Shown one piece after another: positions 24,566-33,262 of a stretch of DNA of 64,000 bases. The stretch covers positions 62,001 to 126,000 of the forward strand of contig NZ_QLMC01000004.1 in the NCBI RefSeq assembly GCF_003259745.1, in the 5' to 3' direction. Every line of letters begins with the position of its first letter. Position 1 is the first letter of the stretch. The notes beneath the pieces are model-generated. The model did not search any database. It saw nothing but the letters and a program-made list of their open reading frames with translations, and was not told the DNA's origin. Source of the DNA: Larkinella arboricola (GTDB lineage Bacteria; Bacteroidota; Bacteroidia; Cytophagales; Spirosomataceae). The position numbers and the translations under genes were made by a program.

Positions 24566-26398
24566 ATGAAAAAAATCTTTCTTCTTTGCCTGCTGACCTG
24601 CCTGGTTGGCGGCTTTGCTGCGGCCCAGACTGCCGACGAATTTACGTGGTGGAATCCCGCCAATGCCGAACCTTCGGTGATTGAAGGTCAGGCGTGGACC
24701 GGAAAAACCATTCAAAGTCCCTATGACCGCTTACCGGCTGAAGCCGAGAACAACGTCCGGAAGGTGGTCTGGAATCTGTCGCGCAATGCCGCCGGGTTAC
24801 TGATCCGGTTTCGGGCCAGCACCGAACGGATTACGGTTCGGTACGCCGTGCAAGGGAACCAGGCCATGCCGCATATGCCCGCGACGGGGGTTAGCGGGGT
24901 CGATCTCTACGCCGGAAATAGCGACGGCAACTGGCTGTGGTGCAACGGTAAGTATACCTTCGGCGACACGATTCAATACCAGTTTGCCAACCTGCAAGCG
25001 GACGACCCGTACCATCAGAAAGGGCGCGAATACCGTTTGCATCTGCCGCTCTATAATTCGGTGAAATGGCTCGAAATCGGGGTGCCAAAGGGTGTCACAG
25101 TTACTCCACTGCCTGTACGGGCCGATAAACCCATCGTGGTTTATGGTACTTCCATTGCGCAGGGAGCTTGTGCGTCGCGGCCCGGTATGGCATGGACGGC
25201 GATTTTAGGTCGTAAACTGGATCGCCCGCTCATCAATCTGGCATTCTCCGGCAACGGGCGGCTGGAAAAGGAAATCGTCGAGCTACTGCCGCAAATTGAC
25301 GCTAAAGTCTACGTGCTGGATTGTCTGCCTAATCTGATTACGACGCCCGAACGCTCCGCAGAGGAAGTGAAAAACCGTATTCTGGAATCGGTCCGGACGC
25401 TGCGGCAGAAACGACCGGCCACGCCGATTCTGCTGGTCGAACACGCGGGTTACACGGATGGCGATATCAACCCGGTTCGGAAAAAAGCGTACAGCGAAGT
25501 CAACGAAATCATGCGGCAGGCGTTTGTGCAACTGAAAGGGGAGGGCATCGGGCAGTTGTATCTGCTGCCAAAATCGCAGATCAACCTCGATACAGACGCG
25601 ATGGTGGACGGTACGCACCCCTCCGATCTGGGTATGCAGCAATACGCCGATGCCTACGAGCGCGCCCTGCGCACCATTCTGAACGAACCGTCCGGTGAAT
25701 TTTCAACCATGAAACCCCTGCCCCAATCCCGCGACTCCCGGATTTATGACTGGGAAACCCGTCACCGCGAGATTCTGGCCCGTCTGAAGAGCCATCCGCC
25801 CCGCATTGTTTACATCGGCAATTCGATTACGCATTACTGGGGTGGCGAACCCAAAGCCCCGCGCGCCCAAGGTGCCGACTCCTGGAACACGATGCTGGAA
25901 CCGCTGGGCGTCCAAAACCTCGGTTACGGTTGGGACCGTATCGAAAATGCGTTATGGCGGGTTTACCACGGCGAACTGGACGGCTATCAGGCGGCCCAGG
26001 TGGTGCTGATGATTGGGACCAACAACCTTCAGTGGAATTCCAACGCGGAAATTGCCGCCGGGTTGAAGCATCTGATTCAGGCTGTTCAGGTGCGGCAACC
26101 GGGTGCCGAAATCCTGCTGATCGGTATTCTGCCCCGTCGGAACGAAGAGCAGCGGCTGATGACGCTCAACGAAGAACTGGCTCAGGTGGCGGGGGAAACC
26201 AACATCAAATTTGCCCAGCCGGGCACGGTTTTTCTGAAGCCTGACGGGAAAATCGACGAGTCACTTTTTACCGACGGTCTGCATCCCAACGCCGAAGGAT
26301 ACCGGCGGCTGGCGGCCCAACTTGTGCCGCATCTTAAAAAGGAGTCGAGAGCTGGTTCGAAAAACAAAAAATCGGATACCGCAAAACGTACTAAATAA
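24566..26398 (+). CDS. Secreted double-domain SGNH/GDSL hydrolase
   Basis: The 610-residue exported protein (signal peptide MKKIFLLCLLTCLVGGFAAAQ) contains two SGNH hydrolase units. The first, after a jelly-roll-like N-terminal region, has VVYGTSIAQGACASRPG near 191-207 (catalytic Ser) and VDGTHPSDLG near 349-358 (Asp and His). The second has IVYIGNSITHYWGG near 413-426, MIGTNNLQ near 477-484 and TDGLHPNAEGY near 562-572. Both catalytic sets look complete. Such enzymes are usually carbohydrate esterases, for example acetyl esterases acting on plant or microbial glycans. The end is Lys-rich. A hairpin terminator follows. Confidence 0.88.
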   Translation: MKKIFLLCLLTCLVGGFAAAQTADEFTWWNPANAEPSVIEGQAWTGKTIQSPYDRLPAEAENNVRKVVWNLSRNAAGLLIRFRASTERITVRYAVQGNQAMPHMPATGVSGVDLYAGNSDGNWLWCNGKYTFGDTIQYQFANLQADDPYHQKGREYRLHLPLYNSVKWLEIGVPKGVTVTPLPVRADKPIVVYGTSIAQGACASRPGMAWTAILGRKLDRPLINLAFSGNGRLEKEIVELLPQIDAKVYVLDCLPNLITTPERSAEEVKNRILESVRTLRQKRPATPILLVEHAGYTDGDINPVRKKAYSEVNEIMRQAFVQLKGEGIGQLYLLPKSQINLDTDAMVDGTHPSDLGMQQYADAYERALRTILNEPSGEFSTMKPLPQSRDSRIYDWETRHREILARLKSHPPRIVYIGNSITHYWGGEPKAPRAQGADSWNTMLEPLGVQNLGYGWDRIENALWRVYHGELDGYQAAQVVLMIGTNNLQWNSNAEIAAGLKHLIQAVQVRQPGAEILLIGILPRRNEEQRLMTLNEELAQVAGETNIKFAQPGTVFLKPDGKIDESLFTDGLHPNAEGYRRLAAQLVPHLKKESRAGSKNKKSDTAKRTK

Positions 26399-26434
26399 CC
26401 CACGTTTCCAGAAAAATTACGGTTTTAATTATCC

Positions 26435-26475
26435 AAAGCCTATGTTCGGTTACTCAACGGCTGAACATAGGCTTT
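26435..26475 (+). terminator. Stem-loop terminator after double-SGNH gene
   Basis: A perfect 13-bp inverted repeat AAAGCCTATGTTC/GAACATAGGCTTT with a 15-nt loop lies 36 bp after the stop codon. A strong T-run is absent, so efficiency is uncertain. Confidence 0.6.
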
Positions 26476-26916
26476 GCTGTATATACTAAAAGTCAATTGA
26501 TTATGGTGTTATGGTTGTTGCTACCTGCGTAGAGAGGGCATTTGCCTTTGTAGCGATACACCTGACAAATTGATTTAAGCTGGGTTTCATTAGCTTTCTT
26601 TTCAAGACCAACTTTCCATTACGCAGAGTTAACCTATTATTATGGGGCCAGTTAGGCCTGAAATATGTTACCAGAAGCGGTCTATCGGGTAAATACTAAG
26701 TAAACTTGATTTATAGTTAATACATCTGGCAAATTTATTGCTTACGTCTCTTGGCCATTTGGTTTAAACAATAAGCAATCATTTTATAACTGCGTCTTGT
26801 AATTAACTACTCTTTACAGGCCTGGGAATCGCGTCAGTTTTACTTACTCGATCAGCCGAAGTGAGTAATGGCGGGCTAAAATTTACACGTGAGTAGCGTT
26901 AATAAGCTTCATTTCG
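26476..26916. other. AT-rich non-coding stretch before the GT-C-like gene
   Basis: No convincing gene, tRNA or conserved RNA is visible in these 441 bases. The stretch is clearly richer in A+T than its neighbours. It holds one 8-bp inverted repeat (ATTGCTTA at 26737-26744, TAAGCAAT at 26772-26779). It probably contains the promoter of the following membrane-protein gene, but I cannot place it. Confidence 0.5.
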
Positions 26917-28638
26917 ATGATACTAGTTCTTTTATGGGGAGCCATTTTAGTTAGCTGTCTTGCCTATGGATTGTTTCTTTATAAAGTATTAACTGCCTGC
27001 CAATTAATTGACGAAACGGGTCCGGTTCGCGGGAGTGAATTAATTCTGGCCGGTCTTAGTCTGCTGGTCGGGGTGCTGCAAATTGCCTCCTTTTTTGTGC
27101 CTACCAACTTTTATTTATCGGCCATATGGCTCGGGGGGGCTTTGGTAATTGCCGGTTTATACCGATCCGGAATGACAGCCTACGTTCGGCAATTCTGGGA
27201 GAAACAAAAACAGATTCCGGTTTTCTGGCTTCTGTTTCTGGCCATTGTTCTGTATTCCACGCTGAGTCCGGACCACTTCGATAGCGGCATTTACCACTTG
27301 CCTTCCATTCGTTGGAACGAGCGGTTTCCGGTTATTCCCGGGTTGGGAAACCTGCACGGGCGGCTGGCGTTCAACTCCAGTTTTTTTGTCGTGTCGGCGG
27401 CCTGGGGGCTAACCGATCTGGTTGGACAAACGCTGTATCCGCTCAACGGAGCCATCTTTCTGCTCGTCTGCTGGCGGCTAATGTCCTGGAAACAAACCCA
27501 GTATCCGGTTCTGTCGTTGCTTCTGCTTCTGCTGGTGCTTTATTACCTGACGCGCCACGTGTTTTCGCCGACGCCGGACCTGCCCGCTACGCTTTTGCCC
27601 ATGACGATGATGCTGATGTGGCTGGATCAGAAACCGGGTTTTGGGTTTCAACTGGTGGTGATGGTTCTGCTGATTGCGCTTTGTGTGACCATTAAGCTGG
27701 CCACCATTCCGATCGTTCTGGCCCTGATTCCCATCGGTTGGGCCGTGAGACCCTACCTCACGGTTTCCCGCGTGGCGCTGGTGCTTAGTATCGGTCTGGC
27801 ATTCGCCGTTCCCTGGGTGCTGCGGAATATTATCCTGTCGGGGTATCTGATTTATCCGTTCCCGGGGCTCGACCTGTTTTCGTTCGACTGGAAAATTCCC
27901 ATCGAACGGACGCACCACGAGCGGGATTATGTCGAATTCTGGGCCAAATTCCGGATTCACGAAGCGTATATGAATGTGAATTACCTGAAAATGTCCTTTG
28001 CGAAATGGGTTCCGATGTGGTGGGAGCGTCAGGGTAATTTCTTCAACCGGCCCATTTGGGTTGTGGCGGTTCTATCGCCGTTGGTGATGCTGAGCCACCT
28101 TCTTGCTCCCAAGCGCCGGGTAGCCTTTAATGTTTTGTTAATGCCCTATCTGGTAACATTGGCAGGCTTTTTGTTTTGGTTCTTATCAGCACCCGACTTC
28201 CGGTTTGGGTACGCATTTATCTGGTTAACAGCGCTTATTCCCTGGTTGCCAATCCTGCCCGAGCCAGCGGGCGAGCGGATGTTGTCGCTATGGTGCAACC
28301 GGCTGGCGGGCAGTGCATCCGTCATCCTGATTGGGTTTTTTGTTGTCTATTATCTGGTAATCAAACACTTTCCCATTCAACAGTACGCATTGATTCCGAA
28401 GCCACTGAGTTACCGGGATAAAGGAGCTTACGAATCGCTTTTTACCCTGCGCCACACCCGAAGTGGTCTGGAGGTGTTAAATCCGGTTGGGAGCCCGTTG
28501 GAGCAAAATTGTTACGAGGAAGAAGGGAAGCTTTGCGCTCCGTTTTTTTACCCGGATTTAGAATTACGGGGAACCAGAATTGAAGAGGGATTTCGGAGTT
28601 CTTTACAGGTACAAAAGCAGATGTCGCTTAATAAATAG
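26917..28638 (+). CDS. Polytopic membrane protein, LIC_10190-like (GT-C-type)
   Basis: The 573-residue protein has about 11-13 membrane segments and a soluble C-terminal tail of about 60 residues. A conserved-looking loop, SPDHFDSGIYHLPSIRWNERFPVIPGLGNLHGRLAFNSS (about 113-151; split here by residue DS), resembles the LIC_10190 family, and an acidic first loop is typical of GT-C glycosyltransferases that use lipid-linked sugars. I infer a role in surface glycan assembly. It is followed 68 bp later by a family 2 glycosyltransferase gene, which could make the lipid-linked donor. Confidence 0.72.
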   Translation: MILVLLWGAILVSCLAYGLFLYKVLTACQLIDETGPVRGSELILAGLSLLVGVLQIASFFVPTNFYLSAIWLGGALVIAGLYRSGMTAYVRQFWEKQKQIPVFWLLFLAIVLYSTLSPDHFDSGIYHLPSIRWNERFPVIPGLGNLHGRLAFNSSFFVVSAAWGLTDLVGQTLYPLNGAIFLLVCWRLMSWKQTQYPVLSLLLLLLVLYYLTRHVFSPTPDLPATLLPMTMMLMWLDQKPGFGFQLVVMVLLIALCVTIKLATIPIVLALIPIGWAVRPYLTVSRVALVLSIGLAFAVPWVLRNIILSGYLIYPFPGLDLFSFDWKIPIERTHHERDYVEFWAKFRIHEAYMNVNYLKMSFAKWVPMWWERQGNFFNRPIWVVAVLSPLVMLSHLLAPKRRVAFNVLLMPYLVTLAGFLFWFLSAPDFRFGYAFIWLTALIPWLPILPEPAGERMLSLWCNRLAGSASVILIGFFVVYYLVIKHFPIQQYALIPKPLSYRDKGAYESLFTLRHTRSGLEVLNPVGSPLEQNCYEEEGKLCAPFFYPDLELRGTRIEEGFRSSLQVQKQMSLNK

Positions 28639-28706
28639 TTGGTAGAAAGAGAGATTAAATTACTTGGAGTGGGGGCTATACTATTTACTTTTTGTCTGCT
28701 AATAGC

Positions 28707-29477
28707 ATGAAATTATCTATAATTATTCCGGCTTACAACGAAGAAAAAACAATTCGTGTATTGCTCGATCGCGTGGCCAATGTTGACCTGCCCGATCAGA
28801 TGACGCGCGAGCTGGTCGTGGTGAATGACTGCTCATCGGATCGCACGGAAGATGTCATTAACCGTTTTAGGCTGGACCGGCCAGATATCCTCGTGAATTA
28901 TGCCAGACACGAAGTAAATCAGGGTAAAGGTGCGGCTTTGCACACCGGTATTCAGCGGGCTACTGGCGATTATATCATCATTCAGGATGCGGATCTGGAG
29001 TATGACCCGGCTGAATACCAGCATATTCTGGCACCCATGCTGATGGGGCGGGCCGATGTCGTTTACGGCTCCCGGTTTATGGGGGGGCAGCCCCACCGGG
29101 TCCTGTATTTCTGGCATACCATCGGAAACACGTTCCTGACCCTGCTGTCGAATATGCTTTCCGATCTGAACCTGACGGACATGGAAACCTGCTACAAAGC
29201 GTTCCGGAGCGATATTATCAAAGGCGTCAGACTGGTGGAAAAACGGTTTGGATTTGAACCCGAAGTGACGGCAAAAATCGCTCGCATTCCGGATATCCGC
29301 ATCTACGAAGTCGGTATTTCCTACTACGGCCGGACCTATAAAGAAGGCAAAAAAATTGGCTGGAAGGATGGTTTTCGCGCGATTTACTGCATTCTGAAAT
29401 ATAACCTGTTTTCGTCGGCCTCGGACCGGGTTGCGGTTCCATCGGCTCAACCGGCTGTTATGCTGGAAAACAAATAA
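28707..29477 (+). CDS. Family 2 glycosyltransferase (dolichol-phosphate-mannose-synthase-like)
   Basis: From the ATG at 28707 this is a 256-residue GT-A enzyme. The start MKLSIIIPAYNEEKTI, the VVVNDCSSDRT segment near 38-48, the metal-binding QDADLEYDP near 93-101, and the DMETCYKAFRSD and RFGFEPEVTAKIAR segments are typical of polyprenyl-phosphate glycosyltransferases. No membrane helices are visible, so it should act at the cytoplasmic membrane surface. A TTG 15 bp upstream is a less likely start. It probably shares an operon with the GT-C-like protein upstream and ends at a strong terminator. Confidence 0.92.
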   Translation: MKLSIIIPAYNEEKTIRVLLDRVANVDLPDQMTRELVVVNDCSSDRTEDVINRFRLDRPDILVNYARHEVNQGKGAALHTGIQRATGDYIIIQDADLEYDPAEYQHILAPMLMGRADVVYGSRFMGGQPHRVLYFWHTIGNTFLTLLSNMLSDLNLTDMETCYKAFRSDIIKGVRLVEKRFGFEPEVTAKIARIPDIRIYEVGISYYGRTYKEGKKIGWKDGFRAIYCILKYNLFSSASDRVAVPSAQPAVMLENK

Positions 29478-29514
29478 AAAAGAAGGGCCAATCCGTGATT
29501 GGCCCTTCTTTTTT
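29475..29514. terminator. Bidirectional rho-independent terminator
   Basis: The stem AGAAGGGCCAAT/ATTGGCCCTTCT (29481-29509) has a 5-nt loop, an A-run on the left and a T-run on the right. It terminates the glycosyltransferase gene and, on the other strand, the convergent CotH gene. Confidence 0.92.
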
Positions 29515-29534
29515 AACGGAATCGGTATCGTCCC

Positions 29535-32500
29535 TTATTTGACAATCAGAATCTTCTTCGTGCGAATTTGTTTGCCCTGCCGAACACGCACTACATACGT
29601 ACCGCTGGCGCCGGTCAGGCTGATCCTTTGCTGCTGATACCCAATTCCTTCCCGTTTTTTCTGGTACCACAACCGCCCGGCTTCATCGGCTACGGATACC
29701 TCACTGACGGTTTGCGCAGCCGTGTAAAACTGCACCTCGAACGTTCCGCTGCTCGGATTGGGCGTTATCAGCACTTCGTCTTCGTTACCAGCCGTTCCCG
29801 ATAAATCGCTTAAGCGGGCATTGGGATCGCACGTCAGCGGTTTGGGGGCCTGTTTTAACGTATACGTGCTACCCTGTACTTTGGCGCTGATCTGGAACGT
29901 CTGGCCGGTTTTTACCTGCGCCGGAGTTGGAAAATAATAGACGTGGTAGCCGTTGCCCTTACCGGCAGCCAGAATGTCCGGCCGAAAAATATCCGCTCTG
30001 GCTGTTCCGATGGACACACCATTGGCAAAGAACTCAACGGTCAGCGGCTCGTTGGGCTTCCGGCGGTCCCACACCCATCCGCGAATCGAACCACACTCCA
30101 CTTTATCCAGAAAACCCTCAAAATCGCCCGTTACCGGCGTGTTTGACGAACCGACCATCAGCGCAATACCAACCGAGCGGCTGTTAAGTCCGTCGCTGGC
30201 CGCGTACGTCAGGGTGTAGTTACCCGCTGTTGACGGTGTTCCGGTAATCTGGCGGGTGGAAGCCGTAAAATTCAGACCGGCGGGTAAACCCGACAGGATG
30301 TAGGTCAACGGCTGATTCTCCGGATCGGTGAAAGCGGGTAAGGTAACTGAAAAAGCCGTGTTGGCCGTTGCCGACAGGGCAGAAACCGGGGGCGCTACCG
30401 GCGGCTGATTGACCGGGGTAGAGGTGTCATTGATCACCAGGGAAACCGGCACACTGGTTGCGTTCGCCCCGTCCGTAGCGGTATACAGCAGGCTCAGATT
30501 GGCTTTTGCACTGGGTGTGCCACTGATGGTGCGGGTGCTGGCCGAAAAGGTTAAACCGGCGGGCAAACCCGTTAGGCCATACGTAAGCGGTTGATTCTCC
30601 GGATCGGTAAAGGCGGGAAGCGTAGCCGAAAAAGCCGTATTAACCGTAGCCGAGAGCGACGAAACCGTGGGGGCAACTGGCGGCTGGTTGACCGGTGGTG
30701 CTACGATGGGACCCGCGCATTTGAGCTTTCTGGGGGAGTCTCTCAGGATATAACTGCTTCCGCGTATGCGGGTACCGAAGGAATGTTCGAGATTGTCTTT
30801 GAGCGTCTCCGGAATCGAAAAATTAAAACCGTGTGCGCCGTTGCCTTTGCCCGCATCCTTCAAATCCTGACGGTAATCGTCGGCAATGACCGTAGCAATG
30901 ACTTTCTGACCATCCAGAATCTCGACATGAACGGGCGAGTTGGGTCTGTTGCGATCCCAGGCCCAGCCGCGCAGCAAGGTGCAGTCAAGGCCGCCGAGGT
31001 AACCCTCAAAACTACCCGGTAGTGAACCCTCCGGATACACGTTGACCTGCACCGGCGCTGACGGAGCACTTTCACAACCGGCATTCTGGCGGCATCTGGC
31101 GGTATACACCGTCGTGACTTCGGGATTCACCGGCACCGAAAAACCGGTTTGGCCGTTGCTCCACACCACGGTCTGTGCGCATCCACTGGCTGATAAAATG
31201 ACGGTTTGCCCTTCCGTAATGTCTGTCAGGCTGGCGCTGATCTGGGGCACTGCCGGTGCAGACCCGCAGTTATTGGCACCCATCTGGAGGTACGACGTAT
31301 ACGTAAACTGATCGTCGTTTGTCACGAGTTTCAGACGATAGAAGGCCAGCGCAGCGGTGTTGTTGTGAACAAAATTGTAAACCTGCCCATTTTGATTGTC
31401 GCCGGTCGGGGTAACCGTTGTTACCGAACTGAAAGTGGTTCCATCCGGGCTGAATTCCAGCTCAAACCGTTTGAGATTCGTTTCCCGGCGGGTAGACCAG
31501 TTCAGGCTTTTTCCCCCACCGGTAGCTTCCCCGCGAAAGTAAGCCAGTTCGGTCTGGGGGTTGCTTTCCGGGAAAAGAGCAAAGTATTCGTCCAGAAAAC
31601 GCAACCGGTTTTCCAGCCACGCATTGACGATGGAAAAGTCGCCGGTGTTGACGGTACCGCTCCATTTCAGGTTTTCGCGCCCGTAGGCTCCTTCCGTCGT
31701 TAGCAGGTTATAATTGGCTGCGAATTGGTTTTTCAGGTTTTTGACGGACAACTGATTGCGTCGCAGGGCAAACCAGCGGTTACGCATTTTGCTTTTAAAA
31801 CCGTCTGGATCGAGGGCAAACAAGCGGTTAAAAAGACCGTTGCCAATAATGCTCCGGGTATCTTCCCCCCGGTCGAAGTTCGTTGTATAGCCGAATGTGC
31901 CGTCAAAGTCCCACGGAATGAAAAAGTAAGGCTCATTGGGCTTGTATCGCGCCAGAAACTGGTTATTTCCCGTGTTGTCGGTTGCGTAGGTCAGATTGAG
32001 GAAGATATAGTAGTCGATCACATTGTCCATGCGTAATTTCTGGGAAACTGTGTTCTTGAATTCATTGGCGGGCGAATTCACCAGAAATTTCAGCAGATCG
32101 TACAGGTTGTTCCAGTAAGGGTCCGGATAATCCATCTCCCAGCTGGCCCATTCTTCGGCATCCGGATTGGTTGGAGGATCAGGCAGACCGGTAAAGGTCG
32201 TGGCCCCGGTCCAGCCACCCGCCTTATAAAGTTCACCGCGAATCGTACCGTCGTCCTCCGTCTTTTTGAGTTGAAGCTGCTTGCGGTCCATCGGCTCCGT
32301 AAACAGATACACCCCGGCGTAGGCCCCGTTGATAAACACATCGCAGTACTTGGTCCGGATGGCCGAATTCGCCTTCGGTTCCTGAGCGGCATAATAGACC
32401 TTGTGCATGTCCAGCCAGATAGCGTGCGAAGTGGCGTTGTTGAGTCGCAGGGGCTCGTTATACATGGCCAGCAGGTACCATTTGCTGTCTTCCCGCATAT

Positions 32501-33026
32501 TCAGCAGCGAAACTTCGCGTTCTTCCTCTCCGTTTGGGTCCTGCCAAAGCTCCATGTTGTAGGATTTTTTGGGAAACCGGCGCGAAATATTTCCCCGAAT
32601 CCGAATGCCCATGTTGGAGGTGAAAAGCGGTTCGCTTCCGTTGGCAAGGCTAAAGACGCCTTTCGTACGGTCGTCGGCATTGCTGATGGTCTGGTTGCCC
32701 TGCGTTTTGATTTCAATAAGCGGGAAACCCGTAAAATACAGCGTGAAAATGGCACTGCTGTTTCTGACCTTATAGGCTTTCCCAATCTCAAAAGCGCTGA
32801 CCGGCTCCGTAAAAGTATAGTCTTTGTCAAGGCGCAGAACCGGGTAAGATTGCCCGGCGGGAAAAGCCGGAAGCTGATTACAGACAATTAATTTCAGGTG
32901 ATTGTCGATCTGATAACGTCCCGTGGAAACCGGAACCTGTTGGGCAAAGGTGGCGGTAACCTGAAGGAGAAAACAGGTCAGGAAAAAGACATACCACTGC
33001 CGGGTTAGCGTAAAGTTTTGGAGCAT
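29535..33026 (-). CDS. Secreted CotH-family protein with Ig-like modules and T9SS sorting domain
   Basis: The 1163-residue exported protein has a signal peptide ending near TFAQQ. A CotH kinase-like domain spans about 120-490, with IRIRGNISRRFPKKSYNMEL and FFIPWDFDGTFGY as hallmark segments. A beta-sandwich follows near 500-600. Then come a module starting FEGYLGGLDC with GWAWDR near 675-770, two near-identical putative-Ig (He_PIG-type) modules near 775-960, a second copy of the first module with GWVWDR near 965-1065, and a C-terminal type IX secretion sorting domain (ITPNPSSGTFEVQF to the KKILIVK end). It should be cell-surface or released. The substrate of its CotH domain is unknown. Confidence 0.87.
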   Translation of the reverse strand: MLQNFTLTRQWYVFFLTCFLLQVTATFAQQVPVSTGRYQIDNHLKLIVCNQLPAFPAGQSYPVLRLDKDYTFTEPVSAFEIGKAYKVRNSSAIFTLYFTGFPLIEIKTQGNQTISNADDRTKGVFSLANGSEPLFTSNMGIRIRGNISRRFPKKSYNMELWQDPNGEEEREVSLLNMREDSKWYLLAMYNEPLRLNNATSHAIWLDMHKVYYAAQEPKANSAIRTKYCDVFINGAYAGVYLFTEPMDRKQLQLKKTEDDGTIRGELYKAGGWTGATTFTGLPDPPTNPDAEEWASWEMDYPDPYWNNLYDLLKFLVNSPANEFKNTVSQKLRMDNVIDYYIFLNLTYATDNTGNNQFLARYKPNEPYFFIPWDFDGTFGYTTNFDRGEDTRSIIGNGLFNRLFALDPDGFKSKMRNRWFALRRNQLSVKNLKNQFAANYNLLTTEGAYGRENLKWSGTVNTGDFSIVNAWLENRLRFLDEYFALFPESNPQTELAYFRGEATGGGKSLNWSTRRETNLKRFELEFSPDGTTFSSVTTVTPTGDNQNGQVYNFVHNNTAALAFYRLKLVTNDDQFTYTSYLQMGANNCGSAPAVPQISASLTDITEGQTVILSASGCAQTVVWSNGQTGFSVPVNPEVTTVYTARCRQNAGCESAPSAPVQVNVYPEGSLPGSFEGYLGGLDCTLLRGWAWDRNRPNSPVHVEILDGQKVIATVIADDYRQDLKDAGKGNGAHGFNFSIPETLKDNLEHSFGTRIRGSSYILRDSPRKLKCAGPIVAPPVNQPPVAPTVSSLSATVNTAFSATLPAFTDPENQPLTYGLTGLPAGLTFSASTRTISGTPSAKANLSLLYTATDGANATSVPVSLVINDTSTPVNQPPVAPPVSALSATANTAFSVTLPAFTDPENQPLTYILSGLPAGLNFTASTRQITGTPSTAGNYTLTYAASDGLNSRSVGIALMVGSSNTPVTGDFEGFLDKVECGSIRGWVWDRRKPNEPLTVEFFANGVSIGTARADIFRPDILAAGKGNGYHVYYFPTPAQVKTGQTFQISAKVQGSTYTLKQAPKPLTCDPNARLSDLSGTAGNEDEVLITPNPSSGTFEVQFYTAAQTVSEVSVADEAGRLWYQKKREGIGYQQQRISLTGASGTYVVRVRQGKQIRTKKILIVK

Positions 33027-33196
33027 AACGTTAAGTTTTTTGGTTGACCAAGGCTATCCCCCAACCTGTTAGTACGGATTATGGAACAGCCTGAAACTAG
33101 GCTTATGTCCTAAATATACAGATCGTTATTGGATTAGTTATATATTTTGTTAAATATCCGACGGAACGGGTAACATGAAGGAGGGGCTCAAATAAA

Positions 33197-33227
33197 ATAG
33201 CCAGCCAATGAATTATTGGCTGGCTAT
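33197..33227 (-). terminator. Stem-loop terminator after the haem/HEAT lipoprotein gene
   Basis: A perfect 13-bp stem ATAGCCAGCCAAT/ATTGGCTGGCTAT with a 5-nt loop sits 36 bp past the stop. Read on the minus strand it is followed by a T-rich TTTATTTG. Confidence 0.8.
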
Positions 33228-33262
33228 TCGATGGATAAATAGGGATTATTAAGCGCCTTTTA

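Noticed and set aside
26399-26916. Possible tRNA or small RNA gene in the AT-rich gap
   Set aside because: No cloverleaf, CCA end or conserved T-arm was found; only a terminator and a weak 8-bp inverted repeat are present.
30180-30700. Possible recent insertion or assembly duplication in the CotH gene
   Set aside because: The two Ig-like modules are similar but clearly diverged in sequence and the frame is intact, so this is ordinary domain duplication.
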